From positions 1 through 37,015 of the forward strand of contig CAKZXZ010000098.1 of assembly GCA_937883775.1 (NCBI GenBank): a stretch of DNA of 37,015 nucleotides, read 5' to 3'. A program made the position numbers and the translations under genes. This DNA comes from an uncultured Paracoccaceae bacterium. GTDB lineage: Bacteria > Pseudomonadota > Alphaproteobacteria > Rhodobacterales > Rhodobacteraceae. The notes below the pieces were generated by a model that was given only the letters and a program-made list of their open reading frames with translations, was not told the DNA's origin and ran no database searches. Below, one piece after another: positions 35,048-37,015 of this stretch; positions within the stretch are counted from its first letter, which is position 1, and each line of letters begins with the position of its first letter.

Positions 35048-36200
35048 AGACTGGCAGAATTCGGGCTTTGGCCTGTATCTGCACTGGCCATTTTGTCAGG
35101 CCAAATGTCCGTACTGTGACTTCAACTCTCATGTATCCGACAAAGTCGATCAGCGCAGGTGGCTCTCGGCTTTTCGCTCGGAAATTGCGCGTTATGGGGC
35201 TTTGACCAAAGGCCGCGTTTTGAACACGATATTCTTTGGCGGTGGTACACCAAGCCTGATGCAGCCAGACACCGTCGCAGGAATTCTTGAGGCTGCACGC
35301 AAAACCTGGACGTTTGCCAACGATATCGAGATTTCGCTTGAGGCTAATCCAACCTCAATTGAAGCCGCAAAATTTGCAGCATTCCGCGACGCAGGCGTTA
35401 ACCGTGTTTCGATGGGGATGCAGGCACTTAATGATAATGATCTCAAACGGCTTGGCCGTCTTCATTCAGTCGCTGACGGCAAGCGCGCGTTTGAAATCGC
35501 ACGGCATAGCTTTGATCGAGTTAGCTTTGATCTGATCTATGCGAGGCAAGATCAAACCCTTGCGCAATGGGAAGCCGAGTTGCGTGAAGCACTCTCGATG
35601 GCGGTCGATCATCTGTCACTATATCAACTGACGATCGAAGAAGGCACTGCATTCGGCGCCAGGTATGATCGCGGTTTGTTACGGGGTTTGCCAGATGATG
35701 ATGTTTCGGCGGACATGTATGAGCTTACTCAAGAGCTTTGTGTTGAGCATGGATTTGCCGGCTATGAAGTCTCTAACCATGCCAAAGGCGGTGCTTTCTC
35801 GAAGCACAATATGATCTACTGGACCTATGGCGACTATGTGGGAATTGGCCCAGGTGCGCATGGCCGTGTCACGATTAAGGGTGAAAAACGGGCAACAACA
35901 ACCTCATTGATGCCGGACGCCTGGTTGAACCAGGTCGAGCTGACAGGAAGTGGAGATGCAACCTCTGAAGTAGTCAGCCCCGCAGATCAAACTGTTGAAA
36001 TGTTAATGATGGGTCTTCGTGTTGAACAAGGCGTTGATCTAAAAAGGCTTGAACCTCTACAAAGAAATCGACATTTCTTAAATAATATCAATAGCTTAAA
36101 AGATATGGGGCTTATCGATGTTGAAGGCGGATTTCTGAAGGTGCTCAGCAAAGGTAAGCCATTGCTTAATGCGATCCTTCGTGAATTGCTGGTTGATTAA
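35007..36200 (+). CDS. hemW: Radical SAM heme chaperone HemW
   Basis: The 397-residue protein has the radical SAM cluster motif [13 protein letters not shown] (Cys30, Cys34, Cys37), preceded by [10 protein letters not shown]. It continues with [47 protein letters not shown] and [16 protein letters not shown], as in HemW. HemW is thought to carry haem to respiratory enzymes; old annotations call it coproporphyrinogen oxidase. The start is uncertain: ATG 35007, or TTG 35037 with a closer AGG. The last 150 or so bases are clearly more AT-rich than the rest. Its stop overlaps the parB stop within TTAA (36197-36200). Confidence 0.93.
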   Translation: MRLQSSSQAVLTTEDWQNSGFGLYLHWPFCQAKCPYCDFNSHVSDKVDQRRWLSAFRSEIARYGALTKGRVLNTIFFGGGTPSLMQPDTVAGILEAARKTWTFANDIEISLEANPTSIEAAKFAAFRDAGVNRVSMGMQALNDNDLKRLGRLHSVADGKRAFEIARHSFDRVSFDLIYARQDQTLAQWEAELREALSMAVDHLSLYQLTIEEGTAFGARYDRGLLRGLPDDDVSADMYELTQELCVEHGFAGYEVSNHAKGGAFSKHNMIYWTYGDYVGIGPGAHGRVTIKGEKRATTTSLMPDAWLNQVELTGSGDATSEVVSPADQTVEMLMMGLRVEQGVDLKRLEPLQRNRHFLNNINSLKDMGLIDVEGGFLKVLSKGKPLLNAILRELLVD

Positions 36201-37015
36201 CGATCGATCAAAGAAAGAACGCGGCAAATCTCGTCAAGCTGTTCAAGTGATGAATAGGTGACGCTCACCTTACCGCGATTGGTGATCGCATCGTGCGCGA
36301 TATCCACCTTCATACCTGTTGCTGCTTTTAGATCTCCCTCCAGAGCTTTCGTATCTGCATCTTTAGGGGGCGCCGTTGATATCGATTTGCCCTTATTCGT
36401 GTCTGTTTTTGGCGCTTTTACAAGTCTTTCGGTTTCCCGAACAGATAAGCCATCCTTCACAATCAGCTTTGCCAGCTCAGACGCGTTATCACTTGTGACA
36501 AGGGCACGCGCGTGACCTGAGGACAGCTGGCCTGATCGTACAAAGGCTTGAACATCCTCAGGCAGTTGAAGCAATCGCATAAGGTTCGCGATATGGCTGC
36601 GACTCTTACCCATAGCTTCAGCGAGCTTTTCCTGCGTGTGGCCGAAGGTTTCCATGAGCTGCTGATAGCCGGCGCCTTCCTCAAGGGGGTTCAGATCTTC
36701 GCGTTGAATATTCTCAATGATCGCAAATTCAAGAACTTGGGTATCGTCTAATTCGCGAATAACGACAGGAACATCATGTAGTTGCGCAAGTTGAGCTGCG
36801 CGCCAGCGACGTTCGCCCGCAACGATCTGGAATTCAGCATCAGCTAGGCGCCGAACGATCAACGGCTGAATAATCCCGTTTTCCCGAATTGATGCCGCAA
36901 GCTCCTGTAACTCAGGCTCGGAAAAACTCCGGCGTGGCTGATCCGGATTCGGTTTAATCTGCTCTACCGGGATCGCTGTTTCGGCACGGCGAGTTTGCGT
37001 TGCAGTTTCTCGTGC
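36197..37015 (-). CDS. parB: Chromosome-partitioning protein ParB (5' end beyond the right edge)
   Basis: The frame is open through the right edge, giving 272 residues with the C terminus complete. It includes IPVEQIKPNPDQPRRSF, the ParB box-I region, and VAGERRWRAAQLAQLHDVPV, the CTPase motif GERRxRA. The helix-turn-helix region follows (KLAEAMGKSRSHIANLMRLL), then the linker and C-terminal dimerisation region (VTYSSLEQLDEICRVLSLI). ParB binds parS sites near the origin and slides as a CTP-dependent clamp to segregate chromosomes with ParA, whose gene is probably just outside the window. TTG at 36862 is an internal codon, not the start. Confidence 0.96.
   Translation of the reverse strand, partial: ARETATQTRRAETAIPVEQIKPNPDQPRRSFSEPELQELAASIRENGIIQPLIVRRLADAEFQIVAGERRWRAAQLAQLHDVPVVIRELDDTQVLEFAIIENIQREDLNPLEEGAGYQQLMETFGHTQEKLAEAMGKSRSHIANLMRLLQLPEDVQAFVRSGQLSSGHARALVTSDNASELAKLIVKDGLSVRETERLVKAPKTDTNKGKSISTAPPKDADTKALEGDLKAATGMKVDIAHDAITNRGKVSVTYSSLEQLDEICRVLSLIDR

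Noticed and set aside
36197-36862. Treating TTG 36862 as the parB start
   Set aside because: The frame continues without a stop to the right edge and encodes the conserved ParB box-I region upstream, so this TTG is an internal codon.
1-37015. CRISPR arrays, tRNA or rRNA genes, insertion sequences, prophage
   Set aside because: None seen on reading either strand; no repeated spacer pattern, transposase, integrase or structured RNA sequence was recognised. A tool-based search could still find small RNAs.

Overview
The window is about 37 kb of densely packed chromosomal DNA from an alphaproteobacterium, most likely a marine Rhodobacterales (Roseobacter-group) species of moderate GC content. This rests on recognisable protein families and gene order (rimP-nusA; mutS / grpE-hrcA / rph-rdgB-hemW / parB; an NDUFAF5-like protein beside comF; a NavAb-type sodium channel), not on any database search. 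About 38 protein genes are called. No tRNA, rRNA, insertion sequence, prophage or CRISPR array was seen, and no gap exceeds about 160 bases, so this is core genome, not an island. I found no clear new multi-gene system; the items in the findings are local oddities.

Layout, left to right. 1-781 (-): 5' end of nusA preceded by rimP, with an intrinsic terminator only about 20 nt before rimP. 913-3290 (-): an orphan Tat-exported solute-binding protein and proline iminopeptidase. 3347-4090 (+): ubiG. 4087-6389 (-): comF, grxC, a Nit-type amidase and a MarR regulator as one run. 6416-8417 (+): NDUFAF5-like protein and hemH, ended by a strong bidirectional terminator. 8495-10145: a 60-residue exported hydrophobic peptide, an L,D-transpeptidase and a CAP-domain lipoprotein.

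10142-19758 (-): a nine-gene run hslO, CoA-type Nudix, cca, LysE exporter, two ABC exporter half-subunits, an RlmD/TrmA-like RNA methyltransferase, a bacterial voltage-gated Na+ channel and a lipoprotein L,D-transpeptidase. Gaps are tiny and several junctions are ATGA overlaps. 19838-22011: a second Nudix hydrolase, then a divergent pair of a response-regulator/PP2C phosphatase and a stand-alone Hpt protein with no histidine kinase nearby. 22014-26946: ilvA, argG, a sulfotransferase-like protein, exported MsrA and a PfkB sugar kinase coupled to the malic enzyme gene. 26943-37015: maeB, mutS, hrcA-grpE, rph-rdgB-hemW and the C-terminal part of parB, which runs off the right edge. parB and the falling GC near it suggest the right end lies towards the replication origin.

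The genes mostly serve housekeeping roles: transcription and ribosome maturation, haem and ubiquinone synthesis, respiratory-complex assembly, repair of proteins and DNA, RNA processing, cell-wall cross-linking and chromosome segregation. Compactness is the most striking trait: five convergent gene pairs share a 4-bp stop-codon overlap (CTAG, CTAA, TTAG or TTAA), and five same-strand junctions are ATGA overlaps.
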